DNA of 64,000 nucleotides from Abyssalbus ytuae (GCF_022807975.1 NZ_CP094358.1:1116001-1180000); one strand, 5' to 3'. Counted from the stretch's first letter, positions 31,682 through 41,026 are shown. A program made the numbers and translations. Notes: generated by a model from the sequence alone, not told the origin.

Positions 31682-33342
31682 CAGGCATATTTTTTAGTTG
31701 CATATTGATTTTGGATATATACCGGAACCATACCCAGCATACCAGGTATGTTTTTCTCTACATAATCAATTAATTGATTGTAGTTAATATCATTTTTAAT
31801 CAGTCTGTTTACTGCTTTATATAGTTTTTCCTGGTCATTCAGTTTTCTATTACGCTTTTTAGCAGAATAAGCTCTTTTAAGTTTCCTTTGATGCCTTTGG
31901 GATTCATTGGCCTGTAGCTTTTTAAGGTGGTTAACAGTAAATTCAAATCCACCTTCCCGTTTTGTTTTACGTGTTGGATCAAAATATGTAACCGGCGGTT
32001 GTAATTTGAAGTCCGTTCGTTTAAGATACCCAAGTACATACCGCATCCTGAGCCTTAAATTTTTATATTGGTAGAAAAGTGTTGTTTTTGAAGGGATTGA
32101 GTTATTCGGATTTAATAAAAATTCATCTTTCAGCAGCTGCCAAGTGTCATCCCAACAATATATTTTTTCATTTTTCCAGGCTATTGAGAACAACTTTATA
32201 AATTCCTGCAGCAGTAATTCCCTGAATTCTTCTTTTGTCATGGATCCGGAAACCGATTCAGCTTCAAACAATGATAAATGGTTGTTTTCTGTATAGTCCG
32301 AATACTCTTTTTGTAGTAAATTACGTGTTAAATCGTTTTCATCCTCTACCAGTTGTCGTAAAAACTCCGTTTTTATATTAATTTTTTCGGCCCCGGTGTT
32401 TTTTAAATCCTTGTTACCGGAATTGTGTACCTGTAAAAAATCTTTCGTGAGAAAGGAATTTATGTGATGCGCCAAATTTTTTGGCGTATCTCCTTTGTCG
32501 AGAGCATTGTTAACATTGTTAACAGGCTCTTTTATCTTTTCTTTACTATATCTTGTACTTGTATTACCATTATAGTCAGGAAAATTTTTCCTAATAGAAA
32601 TTATAAATAATTGATTTTCAGATGTTAAGGATTTACGTTTTTTATAGTCATAAATCACAAAAATATCAGGATGAATATGGTAATTAACAGCCTTTTTGGT
32701 TCCATGGAATGAATAATTAAAAAGTATGCCGGCCTCCCTTAACCGGTAAACATGGTTCCGGATCGTTTTGGTAGAATAATTGATCCGTTGTTGCCCGGTT
32801 TCGTCTTTCAATGAAAAATCATTCGAGGCTATACTTACCGGTTCTAGCTGCCTGGATAAACTCAAACCGTTTTCAGTTAACTTTGTATTTCTTCGGAGTA
32901 TATCTCCACCATACTTCCAAATAATGGCATGAAAAGTGTCTCTGTGCGGTTGTTTTAATGGCTTATAGCTTCTTTTTTCAATGGTAAAACGCTTGTTGGT
33001 TTGATTGGCCCGTTCAACGAGTTGGTTATATTCTTTGGTGGATAAATGGTTGTATGTGTACCTGAACATTTCGTTATCTGAAACATATTCTGCAGCCAGG
33101 TTATTCTCTTGAACAAAATCAACAATATTGTTGTTGTATTCATCGACTTTAATGTTAAGCGCCTGCAGCTGGTTATTAAATTGCTGCTCATAATTACGGT
33201 AGTTGTTCATCATTTCCCGTATTTGTGATTTATCAATCACGGGGTGCCCAATTATTTTTCCCTGTATATCTTTTACCTGGAAATGTTTACGTTGTGCTTC
33301 TTTAGTTAAAAACACAACTCCCCCATTATTTTGATTTTTCAT
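31681..33342 (-). CDS. Winged-helix protein, probable replication initiator
   Basis: 553 aa. Residues of about 130-235 resemble a winged-helix module used by plasmid and phage replication proteins (TFHAIIWKYGGDIL, then YSTKTIRNHVYRLREAGILFNYSFHGTKKAVNYHIHPDIF). The N-terminus is coiled coil (REMMNNYRNYEQQFNNQLQAL); the C-terminus is very basic (QRHQRKLKRAYSAKKRNRKL). It lies at the head of the early block next to the control region, where an initiator is expected. No Rep family is assigned. Confidence 0.55.
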   Translation of the reverse strand: MKNQNNGGVVFLTKEAQRKHFQVKDIQGKIIGHPVIDKSQIREMMNNYRNYEQQFNNQLQALNIKVDEYNNNIVDFVQENNLAAEYVSDNEMFRYTYNHLSTKEYNQLVERANQTNKRFTIEKRSYKPLKQPHRDTFHAIIWKYGGDILRRNTKLTENGLSLSRQLEPVSIASNDFSLKDETGQQRINYSTKTIRNHVYRLREAGILFNYSFHGTKKAVNYHIHPDIFVIYDYKKRKSLTSENQLFIISIRKNFPDYNGNTSTRYSKEKIKEPVNNVNNALDKGDTPKNLAHHINSFLTKDFLQVHNSGNKDLKNTGAEKINIKTEFLRQLVEDENDLTRNLLQKEYSDYTENNHLSLFEAESVSGSMTKEEFRELLLQEFIKLFSIAWKNEKIYCWDDTWQLLKDEFLLNPNNSIPSKTTLFYQYKNLRLRMRYVLGYLKRTDFKLQPPVTYFDPTRKTKREGGFEFTVNHLKKLQANESQRHQRKLKRAYSAKKRNRKLNDQEKLYKAVNRLIKNDINYNQLIDYVEKNIPGMLGMVPVYIQNQYATKKYA

Positions 33343-33344
33343 AA

Positions 33345-33653
33345 CTAACTATTGTTAAGTGTTATTAAAAACTGGTCCAATTCTTCCAAAACAGTGAGGG
33401 AAAAAAGCTTGTAGCCTTTATCTAAAACTTTAGACAGGACATTATAAACCTGTGATGGATCTTCAAAATGATCCTGGTTAATAATAATGTCAAGTGATAA
33501 AGTTTCACTGGTTTGGGTTGCTATTAAATTTTTAATGAAGGGGGATTGTAAAATTTCACGGAAAGTTTTATCCAGATCAGGGTCTATTCCAAATACATGA
33601 ATGGCCTTTCTGGTGTAAATGCCTTGTGAAATTTGTTTGATTTGAATGCTCAT
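33345..33653 (-). CDS. Hypothetical early protein (102 aa)
   Basis: 102 aa, soluble, alternating strand/helix (KAIHVFGIDPDLDKTFREIL, SLDIIINQDHFEDPSQVYNVLSKVL). It stands 2 nt before the replication-like gene and has the conserved leader at its ATG. Family not recognised. Confidence 0.55.
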   Translation of the reverse strand: MSIQIKQISQGIYTRKAIHVFGIDPDLDKTFREILQSPFIKNLIATQTSETLSLDIIINQDHFEDPSQVYNVLSKVLDKGYKLFSLTVLEELDQFLITLNNS

Positions 33654-33673
33654 AGTGGTAATTTTAAATAGTC
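33654..33673 (-). promoter_or_regulatory. Conserved leader motif copy
   Basis: Minus-strand GACTATTTAAAATTACCACT, two end mismatches, directly abutting the ATG at 33653. Confidence 0.8.
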
Positions 33674-33698
33674 AATTGTTAGAATTTAATCCCCGGGC

Positions 33699-33938
33699 TC
33701 AATTTCCCGGGGATTTGGAAACATTTTCAATGTTACCGGTTTTTGCATCTTTATGTACAGTCATCATTTTATGTTCTGACAAAATTTTTGATTTTAGATC
33801 CTGCACATTACTTTTTTTCTTTTTTCTCTTTTTAACAGAAGGCTTTTGATTTCCGGATAGCCTGGCAAATATGGCTTTTTCTTCCTCTGGAAGAATCCTG
33901 TACAGATCATATACCATATTTGCCGTTAGTCTATCCAT
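33699..33938 (-). CDS. Small basic protein (79 aa)
   Basis: 79 aa. Helical start (TANMVYDLYRILPEEEKAIFARL), then a Lys-rich stretch (KPSVKKRKKKKSN). It could bind nucleic acid. The start lies 43 nt downstream of the tRNA gene's 3' end on the same strand. Confidence 0.5.
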   Translation of the reverse strand: MDRLTANMVYDLYRILPEEEKAIFARLSGNQKPSVKKRKKKKSNVQDLKSKILSEHKMMTVHKDAKTGNIENVSKSPGN

Positions 33939-33981
33939 TCAACAATTGACTTCTATTTAAAAATTACAAAAAAAAGAAGTG

Positions 33982-34055
33982 TTGCGGGGGCAGGACTCGA
34001 ACCTGCGGCCTGCGGGATATGAACCCACCGAGCTAACCAACTGCTCTACCCCACG
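33982..34055 (-). tRNA. Element-encoded initiator-type tRNA-fMet (anticodon CAT)
   Basis: 74 nt, no encoded CCA. Acceptor CGTGGGG/CCCCGCA with C1 facing A72 (unpaired) and T3:G70 wobble; D stem GAGC/GCTC with A11:T24; anticodon stem GTGGG/CCCGC with three G:C pairs next to the loop TTCATAT; T arm GCAGG-TTCGAGT-CCTGC. All three initiator marks are present, which rules against an elongator Met or Ile2 tRNA. It differs from the chromosomal tRNA-fMet at 2981 at many positions, so it is not a fragment of the att site. Confidence 0.93.
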
Positions 34056-34063
34056 GTTAAACA

Positions 34064-34297
34064 TTACTGATCGTTATTTTGATGATCCTCAATTAATTCA
34101 AGTAATTTCTTTTCAGAAACAATTTTACCATCCTTTAGTTTGATGAATCCTTTTCTAAGTTTACCGGTTTGTTTATCAATACCAATACCTTTACATTCGC
34201 GCAAATTAGTAGTGTCCAGACCTTCGGGGATGTTAATTTTTTTATCCTCGATACCGTAAACCGAATCCTGTAGTTTTTTAAATCGTTCAGAAGCCAT
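34064..34297 (-). CDS. Small protein upstream of tRNA (77 aa)
   Basis: 77 aa, charged (FKKLQDSVYGIEDKKINIPEGL, GIGIDKQTGKLRKGFIKLKDGKI). It is first in the minus-strand early transcript, 8 nt before the tRNA gene; the tRNA is therefore probably processed from this transcript. Family unknown. Confidence 0.55.
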   Translation of the reverse strand: MASERFKKLQDSVYGIEDKKINIPEGLDTTNLRECKGIGIDKQTGKLRKGFIKLKDGKIVSEKKLLELIEDHQNNDQ

Positions 34298-34400
34298 TTA
34301 ATAATTGTTTTATGTTATTATTAATTTTTTACTTAACTTTACAAACGCAAAGGGTGTGGTAACCCTTAGCGAAATACTTCACTGGCCTTTCTATAGGCGG

Positions 34401-34420
34401 TGTGGTAATTTTAAATAGTA
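34401..34420 (-). promoter_or_regulatory. Orphan copy of the leader motif
   Basis: Minus-strand TACTATTTAAAATTACCACA without an ATG behind it; the nearest minus-strand gene starts 104 nt downstream at 34297. This copy suggests the motif also has a role at the DNA or transcript level. Confidence 0.7.
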
Positions 34421-34422
34421 TA

Positions 34423-34449
34423 GGGGGGCTTTATGCCCTCCTTTTTTTT
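34423..34449 (+). terminator. Plus-strand hairpin with eight-T run
   Basis: GGGGGGC, 5-nt loop, GCCCTCC (one G:T pair), then T8 at 34442-34449. No plus-strand gene precedes it, so it may end a small RNA or an antisense transcript of the control region. Confidence 0.75.
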
Positions 34450-34691
34450 GTGGTAATTTCAGTAACAAAAAATAAAAAATATTGGATTAAAACAATAATT
34501 AATTATATTTTTGATACTATGTTCATTTTAAATAGCAAGGAGCGCGTGTTATTTTTAATTTCGTTATTCAAACATACCAATTAAATTGGAATTTTTCAAA
34601 TTTAGTCAGACTGAATTTAATAAAATTCGCTTCTAAAATTATTGAAATGTCAGCAAAAACAAGGGTTTAACGCTTAAATATTATTTATCTA

Positions 34692-35114
34692 TTGAAAAAT
34701 TATATTTCTATAAACATTTCCTATTTGAGAGCTAAAACAGGTTTAAAACAAAAGGATTTTGGTAATTTATTTGGCGTTAGTGGTTCTGTTATTAGTTCTT
34801 ATAATTCCGGAACTATTCCACCTATAGAATTTATACAAAAACTCTGCTCTCATTTTAAAATACCTATTGATGACTTTATAAACAAAGAACTAAGCTCTAT
34901 ACCCGTTAACCCTGTCATTGATGTTAAAGAACAATTCCTGCAATATGAAAAAAACATTCAGGCCTATGAGGACCTTATAAAAGCTAAAGATGAATTAATC
35001 AGTGAAAAACAAGCCCTTATTAATGAACTACGTGAGCAAATAAACAAACTGGATAAGTTGGTTGAAATACAAAATGTTTTGTTAAACCAAAACAATATTT
35101 TGCCTTCCAAGTAG
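34692..35114 (+). CDS. XRE-family HTH protein with coiled coil
   Basis: 140 aa. The N-terminal HTH (YLRAKTGLKQKDFGNLFGVSGSVISSYNSG, about 10-39) is followed by a linker and a long coiled coil (EKNIQAYEDLIKAKDELISEKQALINEL), probably for dimerisation. There is no peptidase domain, so it is not a LexA/CI self-cleaving type. No ATG precedes the HTH; the only suitable start is TTG at 34692. Likely element repressor. Confidence 0.8.
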   Translation: MKNYISINISYLRAKTGLKQKDFGNLFGVSGSVISSYNSGTIPPIEFIQKLCSHFKIPIDDFINKELSSIPVNPVIDVKEQFLQYEKNIQAYEDLIKAKDELISEKQALINELREQINKLDKLVEIQNVLLNQNNILPSK

Positions 35115-35157
35115 TTCATAATAATTCATAATTAGTTTTTAATTGTGTTATAATTCA

Positions 35158-35220
35158 TATATTTGGTATGAATAGGTAACGAAAATAAACAATATTTAAT
35201 ATTTTACCAAATATTATTGT
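35158..35220 (+). promoter_or_regulatory. Promoter box and dyad before the second XRE gene
   Basis: TATATTTG (35158-35165) fits the TAnnTTTG box. Downstream, 35189-35220 is a dyad (ACAATATTT ... AAATATTATTGT), a candidate operator within the leader of the 35237 gene. Confidence 0.5.
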
Positions 35221-35236
35221 TATTAAAAATTACATT

Positions 35237-35584
35237 TTGGAGATTAACGGAGAGACAATAAGACAAAGAAGGCGTGAACTGGATTGGACGCAATCAGATT
35301 TAGCCGATAAAATAGGGGTAAGCATAACCACCATACAAAATTATGAAGCTGGCAAACAAATACCATCCAGCAAAAAAGGAGTAATTAAAAGGATTCTTTT
35401 TGAGGATAACCAACCCGTTGATTACATGGATCAGGTCCGTTCACAACTTGACAATGTGGGAATAGAAAATATAAGTTGGTATATTGCAAAAAATGAAGAA
35501 GAATTTTTCAAGGATAAGGTATTTGAAAATATAGTAATTAAAAGGGCTTATAAAATGGCTATCGAGTTGCTAAAGGGTAAATAA
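35237..35584 (+). CDS. XRE-family HTH regulator
   Basis: 115 aa. A clear HTH_3 domain (IRQRRRELDWTQSDLADKIGVSITTIQNYEAGKQIPSS, about 8-45) and a helical tail. The frame has no ATG before the HTH and appears to start at TTG (35237), like its neighbour. It is likely a Cro/CI-like partner of the 140-aa protein. Its end overlaps the convergent 74-aa gene by 26 nt. Confidence 0.85.
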   Translation: MEINGETIRQRRRELDWTQSDLADKIGVSITTIQNYEAGKQIPSSKKGVIKRILFEDNQPVDYMDQVRSQLDNVGIENISWYIAKNEEEFFKDKVFENIVIKRAYKMAIELLKGK

Positions 35585-35783
35585 CAGGTAACCTTTCAAT
35601 AAATTTATTTAAATCAAGGCCTTTTTTCCTGGCTTTTTCCTTTTCATCTTCAAGGCGTTCTTTTAACCTGTCTATTTCAATTGTTTGCTCTTTTAAAATA
35701 TCATTTACAAAACTATGGGTATCAGGGTCCATGAACCCCGCTTCCTTCATTTTATCAATAATATCTTTATTTAATTTATTCAT
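35559..35783 (-). CDS. Small coiled-coil protein (74 aa)
   Basis: 74 aa, charged, helical (ILKEQTIEIDRLKERLEDEKEKARKK). It overlaps the upstream membrane-protein gene by 8 nt, so it belongs to the same three-gene unit (36571 to 35559). Function unknown. Confidence 0.5.
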   Translation of the reverse strand: MNKLNKDIIDKMKEAGFMDPDTHSFVNDILKEQTIEIDRLKERLEDEKEKARKKGLDLNKFIERLPVIYPLATR

Positions 35784-36465
35784 CTAAAATTTTTTCTTTA
35801 TACAGCTGTAGGCTCTCGTTTACAAACTCTTTTTTATCTTGATCGGCAATGTAACGGGTGTATATTTTTTTACTGATAAAGTTAACCAGGTATTGAATTT
35901 TAATAGCCAGGTTATTACGGTGTGAAATCAAATAGTATGAGGCAAAGGCACTGACTACGGAGATCACGCCAATCGTAATATAATATAAGTTTTCCGGGAA
36001 GTCCTGACGGTACCAAAGCGTCCATGTTACAAAATAAATAGAAATTAATAACAATATCATGGATGATATATACATAGCCTTTTTCAGGGTTCTGTCATTT
36101 ATATAACTTGTCACATAGGCCAGCAAAAAACCATAATAAAGCATGGTTATAGGTTTTCCTATGGCAAACCAAAACTTTCGTATATTACTGAACCCGATAA
36201 ACTTTTCAGATTCTTTGAGTTGTTCCATTTTTATATTGAAAAGTTCCTGCGTAATAAGCCCCTCTCTTAAACTGTCTTTCAATAAAAGGTATTCGCTGGA
36301 ATATTTCGGGAAGAAAATGTGTACAAAAGCAGCAATAGCCCCTATTAAAGAGGCTAGAACAATAAAAAACGCACGTATATTATTTTTGTTAATTTTGGTC
36401 GAGGCTTTCGTCCCTGTCCCCTGGTTCTTCAATTTCGTCTTTGTCAATGGCTTGAATAGTGTCAT
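35776..36465 (-). CDS. Four-helix membrane protein, lysogenic cargo
   Basis: 229 aa. Basic N-terminus, membrane helices at about 31-51 (FFIVLASLIGAIAAFVHIFF), 104-120, 128-150 (ISSMILLLISIYFVTW) and 160-180, then a basic tail. It overlaps the lipoprotein gene upstream. Its place between the repressors and attR suggests expression in the lysogen, for example for superinfection exclusion. No family is recognised. Confidence 0.6.
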   Translation of the reverse strand: MTLFKPLTKTKLKNQGTGTKASTKINKNNIRAFFIVLASLIGAIAAFVHIFFPKYSSEYLLLKDSLREGLITQELFNIKMEQLKESEKFIGFSNIRKFWFAIGKPITMLYYGFLLAYVTSYINDRTLKKAMYISSMILLLISIYFVTWTLWYRQDFPENLYYITIGVISVVSAFASYYLISHRNNLAIKIQYLVNFISKKIYTRYIADQDKKEFVNESLQLYKEKILDE

Positions 36466-36571
36466 CTTTTAATTCATAAAGCTGTTCATCTTCTTTCAGA
36501 TCAGATTCGCATGATGTTAGAAATGGTACTGCAAAAATGATTAATAAAATGGTAAAAAAATAATTTTTCAT
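36389..36571 (-). CDS. Small acidic lipoprotein (60 aa)
   Basis: 60 aa. Signal peptide and lipobox LTSC (Cys at about 20), then a strongly acidic tail (ESDLKEDEQL ... DKDEIEEPGDRDESLDQ). It is the first gene of the cargo unit and overlaps the membrane protein gene by 77 nt in another frame. Phage lipoproteins of this kind often block receptors; that role is inferred. Confidence 0.6.
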   Translation of the reverse strand: MKNYFFTILLIIFAVPFLTSCESDLKEDEQLYELKDDTIQAIDKDEIEEPGDRDESLDQN

Positions 36572-36971
36572 GGCTATAAATTTTATGTTAAACTGGTGAA
36601 ATTTAATATAAATATTATAGCTTTATGCAATGTAAAAGAACATACTTTTTAACAGGCTGTCTGTTAAAATAGCTGGGTTGGGTTGCATATTTAGTAAAAA
36701 TAACAATATTACACAAAATATTTGTAATATTTTTCGACAAAGCACACAGATTTGCAGTGAAAAAAATTTTTAAAAAGTTTACTATTTTACCTACCCTCTT
36801 TTAATTTCAGGCCATATAATTAACAAGTCGCAAAACAATAAATTGATTTACAGTTAATTATACTGATAAAAGGACATAAAAAAGTACATGACCATATCTA
36901 TTTTACCCAAAAAATTAAAATTCAATTAACTGATTAACAATGAAATACGAAAAGACAAAAAAAGCGGATTT
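36572..36971. other. Non-coding right end of the element
   Basis: 400 bp without a plausible gene. It holds two perfect 9-bp inverted repeats (TTTTAACAG/CTGTTAAAA at 36647-36669, and AATATTACA/TGTAATATT at 36705-36731), probable operators or promoter elements of the cargo unit, and the integrase arm-site copy at 36879-36892. Confidence 0.6.
36879..36892 (+). repeat. Third candidate integrase arm site
   Basis: AAAAAGTACATGAC, identical over 14 nt to 3147-3160 and in the same orientation, 80 bp inside attR. Confidence 0.5.
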
Positions 36972-37016
36972 GGCTCATAACCCGAAGGTCACTGGTTCGA
37001 GTCCAGTTCCCGCTAC
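36972..37016 (+). repeat. attR: 45-bp direct repeat (truncated tRNA)
   Basis: Identical to 3010-3054. Only the tRNA 3' half is present, so it is not a functional tRNA. Confidence 0.95.
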
Positions 37017-37025
37017 TAGATAAAC

Positions 37026-37056
37026 AAAGGCTTCCAATAAACCGGAAGCTTTTTTT
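37026..37056 (+). terminator. Original terminator of tRNA-fMet, displaced
   Basis: AAAGGCTTCC, loop, GGAAGCTTTT and a T-run. It follows the attR tRNA remnant as it would have followed the tRNA before integration. Confidence 0.8.
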
Positions 37057-37130
37057 ATTTCTATGGGTACAGAATCTTCCTTTTTTTCAGACCAGCATAT
37101 TATTTGATCTTTATGTTTACTGAAACTTCT

Positions 37131-37258
37131 CTTAACGGTCCCGGCTATGAGTAGGAATCTTAAACCTTAACTTTTCGATTTAGTATCGACCTATATTTTG
37201 TGTTTAATTTTTGTTTATCACTTTCACCCCACTTGCTTATAGTTAATGTTAGTGGCAA
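37131..37258 (-). repeat. attC-like site 1
   Basis: 128-bp imperfect palindrome. On the minus strand it starts TTGCCACTAAC (R''-like) and CTATAAG (L''), and ends CTCATAG (L') and GACCGTTAAG (R'-like). It lies 33 nt after the AraC-type gene, the position of an attC in a gene cassette. It shares the core AACGGTC(C/T)CGGCTATGA with site 2. Confidence 0.6.
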
Positions 37259-37290
37259 GTGGATTTTATCCGTCCGTTTTCTGTCGTTTT

Positions 37291-38205
37291 TTAGTTAAAC
37301 AATTGTCTGAACTCCAAAGGAGAAAGATTTGTCTTGGCCTTGAAAAGTTTGCTGAATGATTGAGAATGTTCAAAACCCAATTCGTAAGCAATTTCCGAAA
37401 CAGAAAGATTTGTCGTAGATAATTTTTCTTTGGCTTTTTCTATGATTGTGTTCTGAATGTATTGCTGGGTGTTCAGCCCTGTCAAGGATCGCAGCATATC
37501 GCTTAAATAGCGTTGTGATAGTTGTAATTGTGTGCTGATATATTTTACAGAGGGCAATCCGTTATTCAAGCTGTTTTCTTCTTCAAAATAGTTGTGTAAA
37601 AGTTTGTCCAATGAAGTTATAATGTCGTGATTAATTGCTTTCCTGGTAATAAATTGTCTGTTATAAAAACGATTGCAGTAATTCAACAATAATTCTATTT
37701 GCGACACCAAAACATCTTGACTGAAACTATCAATATTGTTATCTAGTTCATTGGCTATTGAAAAAAATAAGCTGGATATGATTTCTTTTTCTTTTGCCGA
37801 TAAAAACAAGGCTTCCGAAACATTGTAAGAGAAAAAGCCATATTGATTTATAGTTTTTCCTAATGGATAGTTTCGTATAAAGTCCGAATGAAAATACAAA
37901 GCAAAACCTTCATAGTCTTCTGAGCCTTCCGGTGAAAAAACGATTTGTTTAGGCTTCAGAAATGCCAATCCGCCTTCTTCAAAATCGTAATATCCTTGCC
38001 CATATTTTATTTGCCCGTTGAATGTAGGCTTAAAGGAAATTTTGTAAAAATCAAGGCTTATTTTTTGCCCTTTTGGAAACGCTTCAGTAGAAATATTATT
38101 GAAATCAATCATTGTAATTAAAGGGTGGAATGGTGCAGGAAGTTCCAGTTCCCGTACAAGTTGCGATATGCTTTTAATATGATGTATGGTTGATTGTTGT
38201 TGCAT
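37291..38205 (-). CDS. AraC-family transcriptional regulator
   Basis: 304 aa from the ATG at 38205 (a TTG 24 nt upstream would overlap the SDR stop). N-terminal cupin-like sensor (KISFKPTFNGQIKYGQGYYDFEEGGLAFL); C-terminal double HTH (YISTQLQLSQRYLSDMLRSLTGLNTQQYIQ and LSVSEIAYELGFEHSQSFSKLFKAKTNLSPLEFR). It follows the SDR and AKR genes and probably regulates them. Confidence 0.9.
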   Translation of the reverse strand: MQQQSTIHHIKSISQLVRELELPAPFHPLITMIDFNNISTEAFPKGQKISLDFYKISFKPTFNGQIKYGQGYYDFEEGGLAFLKPKQIVFSPEGSEDYEGFALYFHSDFIRNYPLGKTINQYGFFSYNVSEALFLSAKEKEIISSLFFSIANELDNNIDSFSQDVLVSQIELLLNYCNRFYNRQFITRKAINHDIITSLDKLLHNYFEEENSLNNGLPSVKYISTQLQLSQRYLSDMLRSLTGLNTQQYIQNTIIEKAKEKLSTTNLSVSEIAYELGFEHSQSFSKLFKAKTNLSPLEFRQLFN

Positions 38206-38225
38206 TTTTTCGGCTATTAATTTAA

Positions 38226-39943
<1,718 letters not shown>

Positions 39944-40085
39944 TTAAGTTTTACAGTGCAAAGGTGGGATGGCATTTGCAATGAAATGTATCTGAATTGG
40001 TGTTTGTTGTAGTCAAATTGTAGAGGGTGATGGTGGGGTTTGGTCAGGTGGCTTGTCTGCTTGTCGGTTGGGTGTCGTCCTGCGA

Positions 40086-40224
40086 TTGCCACTAACGGTC
40101 TCGGCTATGAATAGTTGCGTAGTTTGGCTCTTAACTTTGAAAGTACGCACCAAACTGAAAATCCTCACGGATTTTCAGAAGTAGGTGAGAACAAGCAATT
40201 ACTTATAGCCAATATTGTATGTAG
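40086..40224 (-). repeat. attC-like site 2
   Basis: 139-bp imperfect palindrome. Minus strand: TACATACAAT (weak R''), GGCTATAAG (L''), TTCATAGCC (L'), GACCGTTAGTGGCAA (R'). It lies 4 nt after the stop of the 40228-41010 gene. R'' does not pair well with the start of its own cassette, so this site is the weakest by that test. Confidence 0.5.
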
Positions 40225-40227
40225 TTT

Positions 40228-41010
40228 TTATTTCATTAATTCTATTTGATATTTTGCAGCAACAAAAGCTATTTGCAAACCTCTAAGGTTAGTCTCAGTT
40301 TTATTTTGTTCAAATAATTCAGCCAAGTGTTCAGTTTGCTTATTCACATTGTCATTCTCTCTTTTAAAGATTTGATATTTCAAGAGAATTAAATTCGCCA
40401 TAATTTTATCTGAAATATTTAAATCACTTTGGTTTAGATATTCATCTATTGTGTTTTTTATTTCGGAATCGTTTTCAGATAGTTCATCGAATAGGTAAGC
40501 ATTAGCCAAATCAGATTTATTCATAGTTGAGTAATCGTTCTGGTCAGACATATCTTTTCGGTATGTCATTTTGTTTCCGTTTAGGAAATACCATCTGGTG
40601 TAGGAATCATTTTCCATTTTAATTTCTTTTTCAAATGCCTTTTTCTTTACAGTCCAATTTGTGAAAGCTATTAAAAGTTCAGTTCCGTCATCTTTCTTTA
40701 AAATAGCAAAGCGAATCAAGTAATTTCTTTTCCCGGGCTTTTCAATTTCGACGTCTAATTTGTTTTCTACTGAAACATACTTTTTCAGAGCTTTTAGAAT
40801 AGAGGAAACATCTTCAGGACTTGCTTCTGGAAATAGATTTTCTCTTAAAAACAGGTCAATGTATAAATAATGGGTCAAATAAAAATCATCCATTTTCAGG
40901 TAATTTGCTTCAGTCAAATGTTCTGTTTTAATGTTGATTTTGTCCGATTGAGAATATCCAAAATTTGTGAATATTGCTAAAAGTAAAAGTGTGATTATTT
41001 TTCTATTCAT
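40228..41010 (-). CDS. Secreted hypothetical protein (cassette gene)
   Basis: 260 aa. Signal peptide (IITLLLLAIFTNFGYSQ), then a soluble alpha/beta domain (YLIRFAILKKDDGTELLIAFTNWTVKKK, KMENDSYTRWYFLNGNKM) and a helical repeat-like end (KIMANLILLKYQIFKREN ... LRGLQIAFVAAKYQIELM). I do not recognise it. It is a single gene between two attC-like sites, as expected for a cassette. Confidence 0.75.
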   Translation of the reverse strand: MNRKIITLLLLAIFTNFGYSQSDKINIKTEHLTEANYLKMDDFYLTHYLYIDLFLRENLFPEASPEDVSSILKALKKYVSVENKLDVEIEKPGKRNYLIRFAILKKDDGTELLIAFTNWTVKKKAFEKEIKMENDSYTRWYFLNGNKMTYRKDMSDQNDYSTMNKSDLANAYLFDELSENDSEIKNTIDEYLNQSDLNISDKIMANLILLKYQIFKRENDNVNKQTEHLAELFEQNKTETNLRGLQIAFVAAKYQIELMK

Positions 41011-41026
41011 TCTGTTGGTTTATATT

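Larger units (their letters stand above)
34298..34691. promoter_or_regulatory. Early control region
   Basis: About 390 bp between the early minus-strand genes and the plus-strand repressor genes. It holds GTGTGGTAA twice (34354-34362 in GGGTGTGGTAACCC, and at 34400), a leader motif copy (34401-34420) and a plus-strand terminator (34423-34449). No coding sequence is convincing. Operators for the XRE proteins and an early promoter are expected here. Confidence 0.5.

Noticed and set aside
33982-34055. Element tRNA as elongator Met or Ile2 (CAT) tRNA
   Set aside because: C1 x A72, A11:T24 and the three G:C pairs next to the loop are initiator marks; elongator tRNAs have a paired 1-72 position.
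34402-34584. Plus-strand open frame of 60 codons over the control region
   Set aside because: It begins at a GTG inside the leader motif, runs through the terminator hairpin and has a composition typical of AT-rich non-coding DNA.
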